Shown here piece by piece: positions 9,127 to 17,185 of a stretch of 51,556 nt of DNA (its first letter is position 1; the number at the start of each line of letters is the position of its first letter). This DNA is from Chitinophagaceae bacterium (GTDB taxonomy: Bacteria; Bacteroidota; Bacteroidia; Chitinophagales; Chitinophagaceae): positions 1-51,556 of the forward strand of contig JANYCA010000062.1 in the NCBI GenBank assembly GCA_025360525.1, in the 5' to 3' direction. The notes under the pieces were generated by a model, which saw only the letters and a program-made list of their open reading frames with translations, was not told the DNA's origin and ran no database searches. The position numbers and the translations under genes were made by a program.

Positions 9127-9134
9127 TATATTTG
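9127..9134 (+). promoter_or_regulatory. -7 box for the MarC-family gene
   Basis: TATATTTG fits TAnnTTTG and ends 17 nt before the ATG at 9152. No clear -33 partner. Confidence 0.4.
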
Positions 9135-9151
9135 CTGAAATTTTTTTAATA

Positions 9152-9742
9152 ATGGATTTTCATGAAATTGCTTTTAAAGAAATATTAACGGTAACATTTA
9201 CCTTATTTGCCGTAATTGATGTGGTAGGTTCTGTGCCTATCCTTGCTTCCTTGAGAGAAAAAATGGGAGGCACTTTCCGTTCCACACAGGCAACCCTTGC
9301 CTCAGGCGGATTAATGATTTTGTTTTTATTTTTAGGAAAACAATTTTTGGGTTTGTTGGGCCTCGATGTAAAATCTTTTGCGGTGGCTGGTAGCATCGTT
9401 ATTTTTATTTTAGGATTGGAGATGATATTGGGGCATGAATTTTTTAAACCCGACAACAATCCCCGAAGTGGAAGTATGGTGCCCATTGCTTTTCCGCTGA
9501 TAGCCGGTAGTGGAACGCTTACCACCATCATGAGTTTAAAGGCTAACTATGCAGATGTAAATATCCTGGCAGGTATTCTCATCAACTGTATAGTCATCTA
9601 CCTGGTACTAAAATCTTTAAAACAGATTGAACGTTTTTTGGGGCCAAATGGAATGACGATTATTAGAAAGTTTTTTGGCGTAATATTGCTCGCAATTGCA
9701 GTAAAAATATTTGGTAGCAATATTGTGAATTTTGGTAAGTAA
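9152..9742 (+). CDS. MarC family integral membrane protein
   Basis: 196 residues with six predicted membrane helices. The family hallmarks are the N-terminal FTLFAVIDVVGSVPILASL segment and the central FPLIAGSGTLTTIMSL segment, which are the two pseudo-repeats of MarC/UPF0056 proteins. Length is normal for the family (about 190-220). The biochemical function of the family is not settled, and the old multiple-antibiotic-resistance link is not supported for most members. It lies 46 nt after the CobC-like gene but with its own -7 box. It is followed by a repeat array and a tRNA gene. Confidence 0.85.
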   Translation: MDFHEIAFKEILTVTFTLFAVIDVVGSVPILASLREKMGGTFRSTQATLASGGLMILFLFLGKQFLGLLGLDVKSFAVAGSIVIFILGLEMILGHEFFKPDNNPRSGSMVPIAFPLIAGSGTLTTIMSLKANYADVNILAGILINCIVIYLVLKSLKQIERFLGPNGMTIIRKFFGVILLAIAVKIFGSNIVNFGK

Positions 9743-9795
9743 TTGTAAATGCTGTGAGTGTTTTAAGATGTTTGAATGAAGTTCAAAAGGGTGAA

Positions 9796-9878
9796 GTTGA
9801 ATTTAAATTCAACAATTTTAAACCTTCAACAATGTTAAACTTATTCAACAATATTAAACCCTTCAAACAATATTAAAC
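9796..9878. repeat. perfect palindrome plus four direct repeats upstream of tRNA-Arg
   Basis: An 18-bp perfect palindrome GTTGAATTTAAATTCAAC (9796-9813) runs into four near-identical units: TTCAACAATTTTAAAC (9808-9823), TTCAACAATGTTAAAC (9825-9840), TTCAACAATATTAAAC (9844-9859) and TTCAAACAATATTAAAC (9862-9878). Periods are 17-19 bp. The array ends 8 nt before the tRNA. Confidence 0.75.
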
Positions 9879-9886
9879 AGCACAAA

Positions 9887-9961
9887 GGTCTTGTCGTACA
9901 ATGGATAGTATAAGAGTTTCCGAAGCTCCAGATCCAGGTTCGATTCCTGGCAGGACCACCA
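9887..9961 (+). tRNA. tRNA-Arg (anticodon CCG)
   Basis: A complete cloverleaf can be drawn. The acceptor stem is GGTCTTG with CAGGACC, the D stem GTAC with GTAT around AATGGATA, the anticodon loop TTCCGAA (CCG at 9920-9922), the T arm CCAGG-TTCGATT-CCTGG and discriminator A, and CCA is encoded at the 3' end. The variable loop is four bases. The first pair of the anticodon stem is an A-C mismatch (9913 against 9929), and the last pair is U-G, so the arm is weaker than usual. The tRNA reads the rare CGG arginine codon. Confidence 0.93.
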
Positions 9962-10044
9962 AGTTTTTTAACCCGAATTGTCGGTTAAAAACAGGTAAGT
10001 TTTATATACGTGTTAATCGTTGCTGAAATTATCTATCTACCATT

Positions 10045-10564
10045 TCACAAAAGCAAGAGCTGTTCAATTTCGCTCCAGGAGTTTACCCTGTTGTGCCTTC
10101 CGGCATCAGCTAATACGTTGTGTGGTTGGGTAAATAATAAGGTTTCGCCACTGAAAATATCGAGGTTTTTAAAGTGATCATCAATCATGATGTCTGCTTT
10201 TATTATTGCTTTCGATCCGCAAAAAACAATTTGTTGCCAGGTAATAAAAGGGAAGTGTGCGGCCAACCATGATTTTTTTTCCGGTAAACTTGCCGGAAAT
10301 TCCATGGCGGCAGAAACGACAAATAGCTCATACCGTTCATTCAGTTTTTGCATCACCGCCTGGCTATTTTCTATTACCGGTGCATTAAGGAAAAATCCCG
10401 GGCTGTTTACATACTTCATTGCATTTAAAAAAGCCACCGTTTCGGGTTTCCCATCAATTGCTCCCGGGTGTTAATTTTTCACCAAATTCTGCAGCATGCA
10501 TTTGTATAAACTGGCTGTACACATTGGCAATAACCCCATCCATGTCTATTGAAATTCGTTTCAT
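10045..10564 (-). pseudogene. 5'(3')-deoxyribonucleotidase (NT5C-type HAD), frameshifted
   Basis: On the complementary strand an ATG at 10564 begins MKRISIDMDGVIAN, which holds the HAD nucleophile motif DMDGV. It runs through FGEKLTPG and then meets TGA at about 10454. The rest of the family sequence continues in the neighbouring frame: GKPETVAF, VNSPGFF, SAAMEFPAS, IVFCGSK and the DD pair of MIDDHFKNLD. It ends at 10045. Removing one G from the GGG at 10466-10468 (top strand; CCCGGG palindrome) restores a single reading frame of about 172 residues, the family's usual size. Both parts look well conserved, so this is a recent single-base insertion, a sequencing error in a short homopolymer, or, least likely, programmed frameshifting. 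As written the nucleophile domain is separated from the rest and the enzyme would be dead. Confidence 0.8.
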
Positions 10565-10724
10565 TTAATTATTTTTTTTAAAATATCGGATTCATTGGTG
10601 ACACATGGTTGAAAAATGGTAAAGTTAGTACAAACGAGAACGCCCACCGATCAGCAGTTTTGAGGCCGCTGGCGGTATTAATAAACATCTATCGATCATA
10701 TCGTCTTACTGTAATTATTTTATT

Positions 10725-10740
10725 TGCAACAAATGTTACC
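10725..10740 (+). promoter_or_regulatory. dyad TGCAAC-N4-GTTACC upstream of the persulfide dioxygenase
   Basis: TGCAACAAATGTTACC ends 52 nt before the chosen ATG at 10793. The same arms, TGCAAC and GTTACC, occur upstream of the TauE/SafE gene at 39724, again 52 nt before that start. It is the remote member of the dyad family seen in the sulfur island. The site overlaps the 5' extension of the longest ORF, which argues for the internal start. Confidence 0.6.
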
Positions 10741-10792
10741 AATTAGCCGTAAAATTTGTTGGAAATTGCACTATCATTTAAAAAGAAAAGCT

Positions 10793-12208
10793 ATGACCAT
10801 CGAACAAATTTATACCGGGTGCCTGGCACAGGGCGCTTATTACATCACCAGTAATGGCGAAGCGGCTATTATTGATCCCCTTAGGGAACTACAGCCCTAT
10901 TTAAAAAGGCTGGAAAAAGATGGGGTAAAACTGAAGTATATTTTTGAAACACATTTTCATGCAGACTTTGTGAGCGGACATGTGGACCTTAGCAAAAAAA
11001 CAGGCGCTCCCATTATTTATGGCCCCAATGCCAGCTGCGAATTTGATTGCATATCTGCAAAAGACGGGCAGGAATTTAAGCTGGGAGCAATTACATTCAT
11101 CGTGTTGCACACGCCGGGGCATACAATGGAAAGCACAACGTATTTACTAAAAGATGCGCATGGAAAAGATCATTGCATCTTTAGCGGCGATACCTTGTTT
11201 TTGGGTGATGTTGGCCGCCCCGACCTGGCGCAAAAAGCAGCTAATACGACACAGGACCAATTGGCTGGTTTGCTATACGGCAGCCTTATGAATAAAATAA
11301 TGCCGCTGGCAGATGATGTAATTGTTTACCCTGCACATGGTGCCGGCAGTGCATGCGGTAAAAATATGATGAAGGAAACCGTTGATACACTGGGTAACCA
11401 AAAAAGAATGAACTATGCACTTAACCAGCCAAACAAAGAGGCATTTATAAAAGCGGTAACTGATGGGCTGCAGCCACCGCCCGCCTATTTTGGGTTAAAT
11501 GTGGCCATGAATAAAACAGGCTATGAAAGTTTTGAAACAGTACTAAGCAGTGGTATGCATGCATTAACCCCCGATGAATTTGAAGTGGCGGCAGATAATA
11601 TGAATGCGCTGATATTGGATACCAGGGATAACGCCGTGTTTTATAAAGGCTTTATTCCTCAATCGGTAAATATTGGTTTAGGGGGCGATTTTGCGCCCTG
11701 GGTGGGTGCATTAATTGTTGATGTAAAACAGCCATTGCTGTTGGTGACAGATGAGGGTAAGGAAGAAGAAACAGTAACCCGTTTAAGCAGGGTTGGGTTT
11801 GATAATATTTTAGGTAATTTAAAGGGAGGGTTTGCCGCATGGCTGGCAGCGGGAAAAGAGGCCGATGTAGTAAACAGGATGGAGGCAAAAAAATTTGCTG
11901 AGCTGGTAACCATTGGTGAAGATAAAATTATTGATGTGCGCAAAGAAGCTGAGTATGCAGCGGCCCACGTGGAAGATGCTTACAATAAGCCATTGGCATA
12001 TATCAACGAATGGATAAAAGACATCAACCCACAGGAACATTTTTTTCTGCACTGTGCTGGTGGCTACCGCAGTATGATGGCAGCCTCTATTTTGCAGGGC
12101 CGTGGTTATCGAAACTTTACCGAAATAGCCGGCGGCTTCGATGCCATCAACCAAACCAGTATTCCTAAAACGGATTTTGTATGCCAATCTAAAGTGATGA
12201 ATACCTAG
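10793..12208 (+). CDS. CstB-like persulfide dioxygenase with pseudo-rhodanese and rhodanese domains
   Basis: 471 residues from ATG 10793. The longer reading frame starts with TTG at 10724 inside a regulatory dyad, so I reject it. The N-terminal metallo-beta-lactamase-fold dioxygenase domain (1 to about 245) has HFHADFVSGH (His54, His56, Asp58), HTPGHT (His110), GDTLFLGDVGRPD (Asp133) and YPAHG (His182). It is followed by a rhodanese-like domain (about 260-355) whose active-site cysteine is missing (VTDEGKEEE in its place). A second, intact rhodanese domain has HCAGGYRS with Cys421. This three-part layout matches CstB, in which the dioxygenase oxidises persulfides to sulfite and the C-terminal rhodanese makes thiosulfate. 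It is cytoplasmic. The upstream dyad suggests co-control with the sulfur island at 35.5-45 kb. Confidence 0.92.
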   Translation: MTIEQIYTGCLAQGAYYITSNGEAAIIDPLRELQPYLKRLEKDGVKLKYIFETHFHADFVSGHVDLSKKTGAPIIYGPNASCEFDCISAKDGQEFKLGAITFIVLHTPGHTMESTTYLLKDAHGKDHCIFSGDTLFLGDVGRPDLAQKAANTTQDQLAGLLYGSLMNKIMPLADDVIVYPAHGAGSACGKNMMKETVDTLGNQKRMNYALNQPNKEAFIKAVTDGLQPPPAYFGLNVAMNKTGYESFETVLSSGMHALTPDEFEVAADNMNALILDTRDNAVFYKGFIPQSVNIGLGGDFAPWVGALIVDVKQPLLLVTDEGKEEETVTRLSRVGFDNILGNLKGGFAAWLAAGKEADVVNRMEAKKFAELVTIGEDKIIDVRKEAEYAAAHVEDAYNKPLAYINEWIKDINPQEHFFLHCAGGYRSMMAASILQGRGYRNFTEIAGGFDAINQTSIPKTDFVCQSKVMNT

Positions 12209-12293
12209 AAATTATTTTGCTTTGCATTCTGTCCTAATGTATTGAAGGCGGAGTGCAGAAGCTTTGCATAAAAACATTTTTACGCCTCGCTTT

Positions 12294-15035
12294 TTATTTA
12301 TCGCTATTAATCAACAGGGTCTGCACCTGCTGACTATTATCTGGTAAGGTCACTTGTATCAGGTAAATACCATTGGCAACTGGTGCAGGCAGGTGAAGTA
12401 ATTGTGAGCTGTTACCGCCAGGGTGGGTGATCATCTTCTTGTACAATTGTTGCCCCGTTATGCCGACCAATCTCAGGCCATACCTGCCTTTCGGCTGATT
12501 CGTAAGCTTAAAGTTGATAATATCATTTTCCCCAGGGTTGTACAAAGCGGTAAAGGCTGGAGGTTGCTTGCCCTTGCCCACTGCCACCATGCTGCTGTAA
12601 TTCAATTCGCCTGTTATGCCAATGCTCTTTACTCTGTAGAACAGACTGGTTAATGGCGCTGCAGAATCCAGTAAGTTGTAATTGAATGCCCTGTTACCCA
12701 CGGCTGCTTTAATGCCTGCGGTAATAAAAGTTCGGCCATCTACAGAACGTTGTACTTCGTAGATGCGTATCGGCTGTTCGGCTGCTACTTTCCAATTTAC
12801 TTGCACACCGGCCGCACTGCGGTTGGCACTTATACTGAGGATGCTGTCGGGTAATACGGTTATCTTCTTAAATACAAGCATGAATCGGTCTGCTGCGAAA
12901 GAACCCGGATCGGCGCCAACAGTAAAATTGTAACTGGTATTACCATCGATATTGACGGGTGTACTAATTCTTAGATAGTTGTCCTCCAAAATACTTGTTA
13001 AGCCTGCATCCATGTTTTGTGTACGGAAGTTTAATTGGTAAGGGAGTTTTAACAGCGATGAAATATTATAAAAAACGGTATCATTGGCTGCTAGGGATGT
13101 TCTTTTTTCTACAGAAAGTTTTACCCCATTTCTTACCATACTGATATTTTCGGTGAAGTTGTTTTTCTTAAGGCCATCAAAATCATCTATTGCATTATCA
13201 TAACTGTTGTCAAGAGCTATTAGTGTTCCATCAATGATTTTGCTGACTGTGTTTTTAACCACATTCAATGTAGTAAACAAAGCCGGATAAACGCTTGTAT
13301 TACCGGCTGGTTTAAAACTTTGATTATTACCGGCTGTTTTGCTGCTTTCGCCTATACTGATAGTTCCTCCATTGCTGCCACCCCTCACAAAGAATGCCTG
13401 TCCCGATTCGATGGTATTTTCAACGCTACTGTTGTAGCTACCTCCACCCGGAGTTATTATGTAATCGTCTCCAATTTTTGTGAGTACCTGGTAGCCGCCT
13501 AACGTATTTAGCCTGGCGTCCCAAACATTAAAAGTAGTAGCTCCTGCTGTTCCTGTAAAACTGATTAACCGGATATCAATTGCAGAGGCAAATGGATTGG
13601 CAACCAACGCAGACTTATTAGCAACAATAGGAGTGGTCTTTGTGCCCGTAAACAGGCTGCCAGCTGTACGCAGCGTGGTTGCGCTCAAAACAGTTGTACT
13701 GCTGGAGATGCCCTGGCTCCTGTCGCCCCGGATATAAAGAAAGTAACCCGGGTAATCAGCAATCAGCCCGACATTCGTATTGGTGATTGGTTTTAAAATA
13801 TTAGCAGCAGAATCATATCGGTACATGGATGCACCTGATGTAACTGCATCAAAACCCAGCGAAATTGCGTTTGCCTGTGGGCTGGTAATTAAGCTACCAA
13901 AACCTGGCATATTATTTCCCCCCGCTGGCTGCCCTTCCTGCCATGCAGCATTGATGGTTTGTCCGGATGCAGGTGCAGACAGCAACCTCCACGCCCTGGT
14001 AGCATTTCGTGATATATATCGTTCAACAGTTACATGGGTAGCGCCGCTAAGTGTGCCGGTAACTTTACCAATGGCACCTGTACCGGTAGAATCGGATTTG
14101 ATGGTAACAGGCTTTCCGGCAAAATCAACCGTACCCTTTATCGTTAAGGTTTTACCAGCTGCAATTATCAAAGCACCGCTGCCGCCGATTGTTAAAGTTC
14201 TACCGGCAAACTGGGTATAGTCAACATTCATATTGGGAGTTCCTGCAGAAATGGTTATGTTGGTTGTTCCGTTTGGCACCACACCGTTACTCCAATTGCC
14301 GGGCAGGTTCCAGTCTGAATTAATAGCACCGCCCCAGTTGGCTGCTATTGCATTACAATTGTTGTTAAAATAGGCGGTGGTACTGTAGGAGGAAACAGCA
14401 CCTGCCGTGCTAAGTGCCCTTCCCTCCAATTGAACGCCGGCACCCATGCTAATTGCGCCATTGTTAGCAATAATAGTTCCTTTAAAAGAAGTATTAGCAG
14501 CAAAAGAGGCAGCTCCCTCTATTTTCCAGAACACATTGCAGGCTTTGGCCCCATTAATTAAAACTACCTGTGAAGATGCGGCAGTGGTTAAGGCTCCACC
14601 CGTTGTAATTATAAATACGGCATCCGGGTTTCCCTGGCCGTCTAAAGTAAGTGTAAGGTTTAAAGATGCTGCCGCGGCAATAGCATAAATGCCAGCGCCG
14701 AGTATTTGGCCATTACCCAATACAGCACCGGGATACGCTGTGGGTATAACGGAATTTAACTGATTGTAGGCATTTAATAAATCTGTTGAAGCCTGTGTTG
14801 TTACTGCATCAGCAGTGTAAAGGGAACCGTTTACTACTGTAAATCCTGAAATGTTACCGGAACCAGTCCCTACATTTCCGGTAATAAAAGACATATCACT
14901 ATTAGTTACGTCTCCAACGGTTGTAAAGAGTACAAAATTTTCTGCCGTTCCTAAAAAAGGCGCCTGCGCATAATTTACTAGTGGAGCAAAAGATAATGCA
15001 GTAAAAGCAGTAATGAAGAATAGAGCTTTTTTCAA
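12294..15035 (-). CDS. ice-binding-like (DUF3494) surface protein with T9SS A-type sorting domain
   Basis: 913 residues from TTG 15035. The longer frame to 15110 also begins with TTG, but a -7-like CATATTTG (top-strand 15076-15083) lies inside it, and only the short form gives a normal signal peptide (KKALFFITAF to NYAQA). An N-terminal ice-binding-like beta-solenoid domain (DUF3494 type, about 25-230; GNVGTGSGNISGF, ASTDLLNAYNQL) is followed by a NWSNGVVPN segment and beta-rich regions. The C-terminal T9SS type A sorting domain is about the last 80 residues (YNPGENDIINF, NGIYLIQV). It is probably secreted and anchored at the cell surface. In the DUF3494 family some members bind ice and many others act as adhesins, so the name does not prove ice binding. 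No genes are linked to it. Confidence 0.82.
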   Translation of the reverse strand: MKKALFFITAFTALSFAPLVNYAQAPFLGTAENFVLFTTVGDVTNSDMSFITGNVGTGSGNISGFTVVNGSLYTADAVTTQASTDLLNAYNQLNSVIPTAYPGAVLGNGQILGAGIYAIAAAASLNLTLTLDGQGNPDAVFIITTGGALTTAASSQVVLINGAKACNVFWKIEGAASFAANTSFKGTIIANNGAISMGAGVQLEGRALSTAGAVSSYSTTAYFNNNCNAIAANWGGAINSDWNLPGNWSNGVVPNGTTNITISAGTPNMNVDYTQFAGRTLTIGGSGALIIAAGKTLTIKGTVDFAGKPVTIKSDSTGTGAIGKVTGTLSGATHVTVERYISRNATRAWRLLSAPASGQTINAAWQEGQPAGGNNMPGFGSLITSPQANAISLGFDAVTSGASMYRYDSAANILKPITNTNVGLIADYPGYFLYIRGDRSQGISSSTTVLSATTLRTAGSLFTGTKTTPIVANKSALVANPFASAIDIRLISFTGTAGATTFNVWDARLNTLGGYQVLTKIGDDYIITPGGGSYNSSVENTIESGQAFFVRGGSNGGTISIGESSKTAGNNQSFKPAGNTSVYPALFTTLNVVKNTVSKIIDGTLIALDNSYDNAIDDFDGLKKNNFTENISMVRNGVKLSVEKRTSLAANDTVFYNISSLLKLPYQLNFRTQNMDAGLTSILEDNYLRISTPVNIDGNTSYNFTVGADPGSFAADRFMLVFKKITVLPDSILSISANRSAAGVQVNWKVAAEQPIRIYEVQRSVDGRTFITAGIKAAVGNRAFNYNLLDSAAPLTSLFYRVKSIGITGELNYSSMVAVGKGKQPPAFTALYNPGENDIINFKLTNQPKGRYGLRLVGITGQQLYKKMITHPGGNSSQLLHLPAPVANGIYLIQVTLPDNSQQVQTLLINSDK

Positions 15036-15628
15036 TTTAAGAAGGTTTGGTAATGTTTTGGTGGTTGTAAGATTACAAATATGAACAAAATTTTTTTCAA
15101 TGTTTAACAAGTTTTACTTTAAATGCTTTCAGCATTAAACAGTTTATGTATTATAAACAATTTTGTGTAAGTCAGCTTGCTGATCATCCATTCGAGCAAT
15201 TTTAATTTTTAATAATTTTTTCTTCTGTATAAATAAAGGTAATTTGTTACATTGTATGATATAGATCTGCAACTGGTTAAAGCAAAAGTGTTGATTTTTC
15301 TGTGAAGCTAATTGTCTCTGTTTTTGTAAATGCAAAAAGCTGGTAAGACAAACAATAATCTGCTTCTACTCTGTGCTTCATCCGGTGAGTGATGGACCTA
15401 TCCTTAAACCTGTTTTAGCATCCTAACACCACAATTACTTGCTATTTTTTGATTTTTCCATCGATAACCATCTGCCATCCGACAAGAACTTTAAAAGCAT
15501 CATTTGTTTTATTTGTTCGTAGTGCCTGGGGGCATATCACTCATCGAGGTAATTTTAATCAGGCGTTATTTTCTATGCGGTATCTTTTTGTTCTGGTGGT
15601 GTCAATATCAAACGTGGTAATTGCTAAT
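15036..15628. other. gene-free stretch
   Basis: Between the ice-binding-like gene and the EcsC gene, both on the complementary strand. It holds the leader and probable promoter of the former (top-strand CAAATATG at 15076-15083, with CAA at 15108-15110 as a possible -33). Short ORFs here have no family-like sequence. I see no RNA or repeat. Confidence 0.55.
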
Positions 15629-16348
15629 TTATTGTTTTAACAACCGCATGCGGTAGGCATTCATAGCAGTAGTGCCCAGTTTTTGTAGCAGGCGATAATT
15701 TACTATTACACCAACCGGTGCACCAATAATAGGAACCAGCTGTGCCATTTTTACAATGTCAATATAGTCTCTATATTCCTGCTGTAAAGTTCGCCATTCA
15801 AATTGTTCCATATCATCAGGAAGTGTTTTGCTGTACACTTCCCAGTTCATCAACTTAATATAAATTTCTTTTCTGCGTACATGACTGCAAAAAGCCAATT
15901 CAAAAATATGCAGTATGTACACCCGTTCTTTATAATCCTTTACATCAAAGCCATACAAACCTGCAATATCAAACAAGAGCTTTATTTTAATTCCAATTAA
16001 AATAGGAAAATCTGCAAGACCTAAAAATATTCCACCTGCACCGGTTATACCACCTTCTATTGCCGCAGTATTTTTATAAGCTTTAATTCTTTCTACCACC
16101 GCCATTTCCCGTACTTCAAATGATTTATCAAGCAGTGGTTTTGACGTGAGATATTTAGCGCCAAACAAAACTCCCCGAAGTAATTGTTTAATGGCAGCCG
16201 TAATTGCCTGGTGAATTTTTTCAGGTATCCAGTTGTTAATTTTTGTCTGTAATTTTTTGGACAAATTATTTAATAAAGATGGCCGCTGCAGCATCTTTTT
16301 TTGCCAAATCAAAAGCTGGACTTGTGAATTTTTTTCATAATTATCCAT
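15629..16348 (-). CDS. EcsC family protein
   Basis: 239 residues. The central part carries the EcsC-family pattern: AAIEGGITGAGGIFLGLADFPILIGIKIKLLFDIAGLYGFD (about residues 95-135, cited in pieces GGITGAGG and LADFPILI), then a helical segment ILHIFELAFC and a C-terminal glycine/proline-rich hydrophobic stretch VPIIGAPVGVIVNY. Members are peripheral or integral membrane proteins of unknown biochemical role. The name comes from Bacillus EcsC, encoded with an ABC transporter, but no transporter is next to this one. It is transcribed away from the DoxX gene, with 235 bp between them. Confidence 0.8.
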   Translation of the reverse strand: MDNYEKNSQVQLLIWQKKMLQRPSLLNNLSKKLQTKINNWIPEKIHQAITAAIKQLLRGVLFGAKYLTSKPLLDKSFEVREMAVVERIKAYKNTAAIEGGITGAGGIFLGLADFPILIGIKIKLLFDIAGLYGFDVKDYKERVYILHIFELAFCSHVRRKEIYIKLMNWEVYSKTLPDDMEQFEWRTLQQEYRDYIDIVKMAQLVPIIGAPVGVIVNYRLLQKLGTTAMNAYRMRLLKQ

Positions 16349-16583
16349 ACATTATTTTTCGGGGTATTGTAAAGTTATACAATTGATAGTTGGTAGTTTG
16401 AAAAGCATTACGATGGTAGCTGTTATTATTTTCTACGGTTGTATAAGTTCTCAACGGCTGTTTTTTCTTTAATCCTTTATGATTATTATACAAAAATGTA
16501 TAACGCATTTTGTGTAATGAATAAATGGATACAAAATAAAATATAACTTCAGCTAATTTTAAATCAAATACACAAGTTATAAC

Positions 16584-16946
16584 ATGAAATATCTAAAGCT
16601 TGGTTTAACTTTTCTTTTTGGTGCGTTTATGATTTTTGGCGGCATTAATCATTTTCTTAAGCCCGAAATGTATTACCCTTTTATTCCCGATTTTCTACCT
16701 CAGTCTTTTATTACCTTGGTATCTGGTGTTGCTGAAATTGTTTTGGGAATTGGTGCATTTATACCACAAACAAGATTGATAGCTACCAGGGGAATTTTTA
16801 TTTTAATGATATTGTTTTTGCCTTTACATATCTGGGATTTATTTAAAGAACACCCGGCCATCGGCAGTCACCAGGCGGCTATGATAAGAGTGCCGGTTCA
16901 ATTTTTATTTATTTTTTTAGCGGGGTATATTAGTAAAAGGAATTAA
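16584..16946 (+). CDS. DoxX-like small integral membrane protein
   Basis: 120 residues with four predicted membrane helices. Helix 1 (LGLTFLFGAFMIFGGINHFL) carries the GGxNHF pattern, and PFIPDFLPQSFITLVSGVAEIVLGIGAF follows as shorter recognisable pieces (IPDFLP, GVAEIVLGIGA), typical of the DoxX/DoxD-like family. Size is normal for single-domain members. Function is not known for this subgroup, although some relatives act with thiosulfate:quinone oxidoreductase or in redox stress. No sulfur genes adjoin it, so I make no such claim here. Confidence 0.8.
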   Translation: MKYLKLGLTFLFGAFMIFGGINHFLKPEMYYPFIPDFLPQSFITLVSGVAEIVLGIGAFIPQTRLIATRGIFILMILFLPLHIWDLFKEHPAIGSHQAAMIRVPVQFLFIFLAGYISKRN

Positions 16947-17185
16947 TTTCTTTACCTCCACAGTTCATCACCATTATTTATCCCGGCTCAATTCAACATT
17001 TTTTGCCGGAGGTTTTTTGAATAGAATTTCAACCGCTCATTTATTGTAGTATGCCCATTATTAAATGTAAAATTATTAATGGGTATAACCAGGTGCACCT
17101 AAATTGTTGTGCAGTTCAACACTAACGGCGGCGAAATAAATTTCTAACTATATTTACGAGACAACCGTTTTAAAATAGCCAAGCA

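Noticed and set aside
9808..9878. CRISPR array
   Set aside because: Repeats are 16-17 bp with 1-4 bp between them. There are no spacers of CRISPR length and no cas genes.
15144..15640. Two 63-residue ORFs between the ice-binding-like and EcsC genes
   Set aside because: Low-complexity or random-looking sequence, no signal or family pattern, and one overlaps the EcsC end on the other strand.
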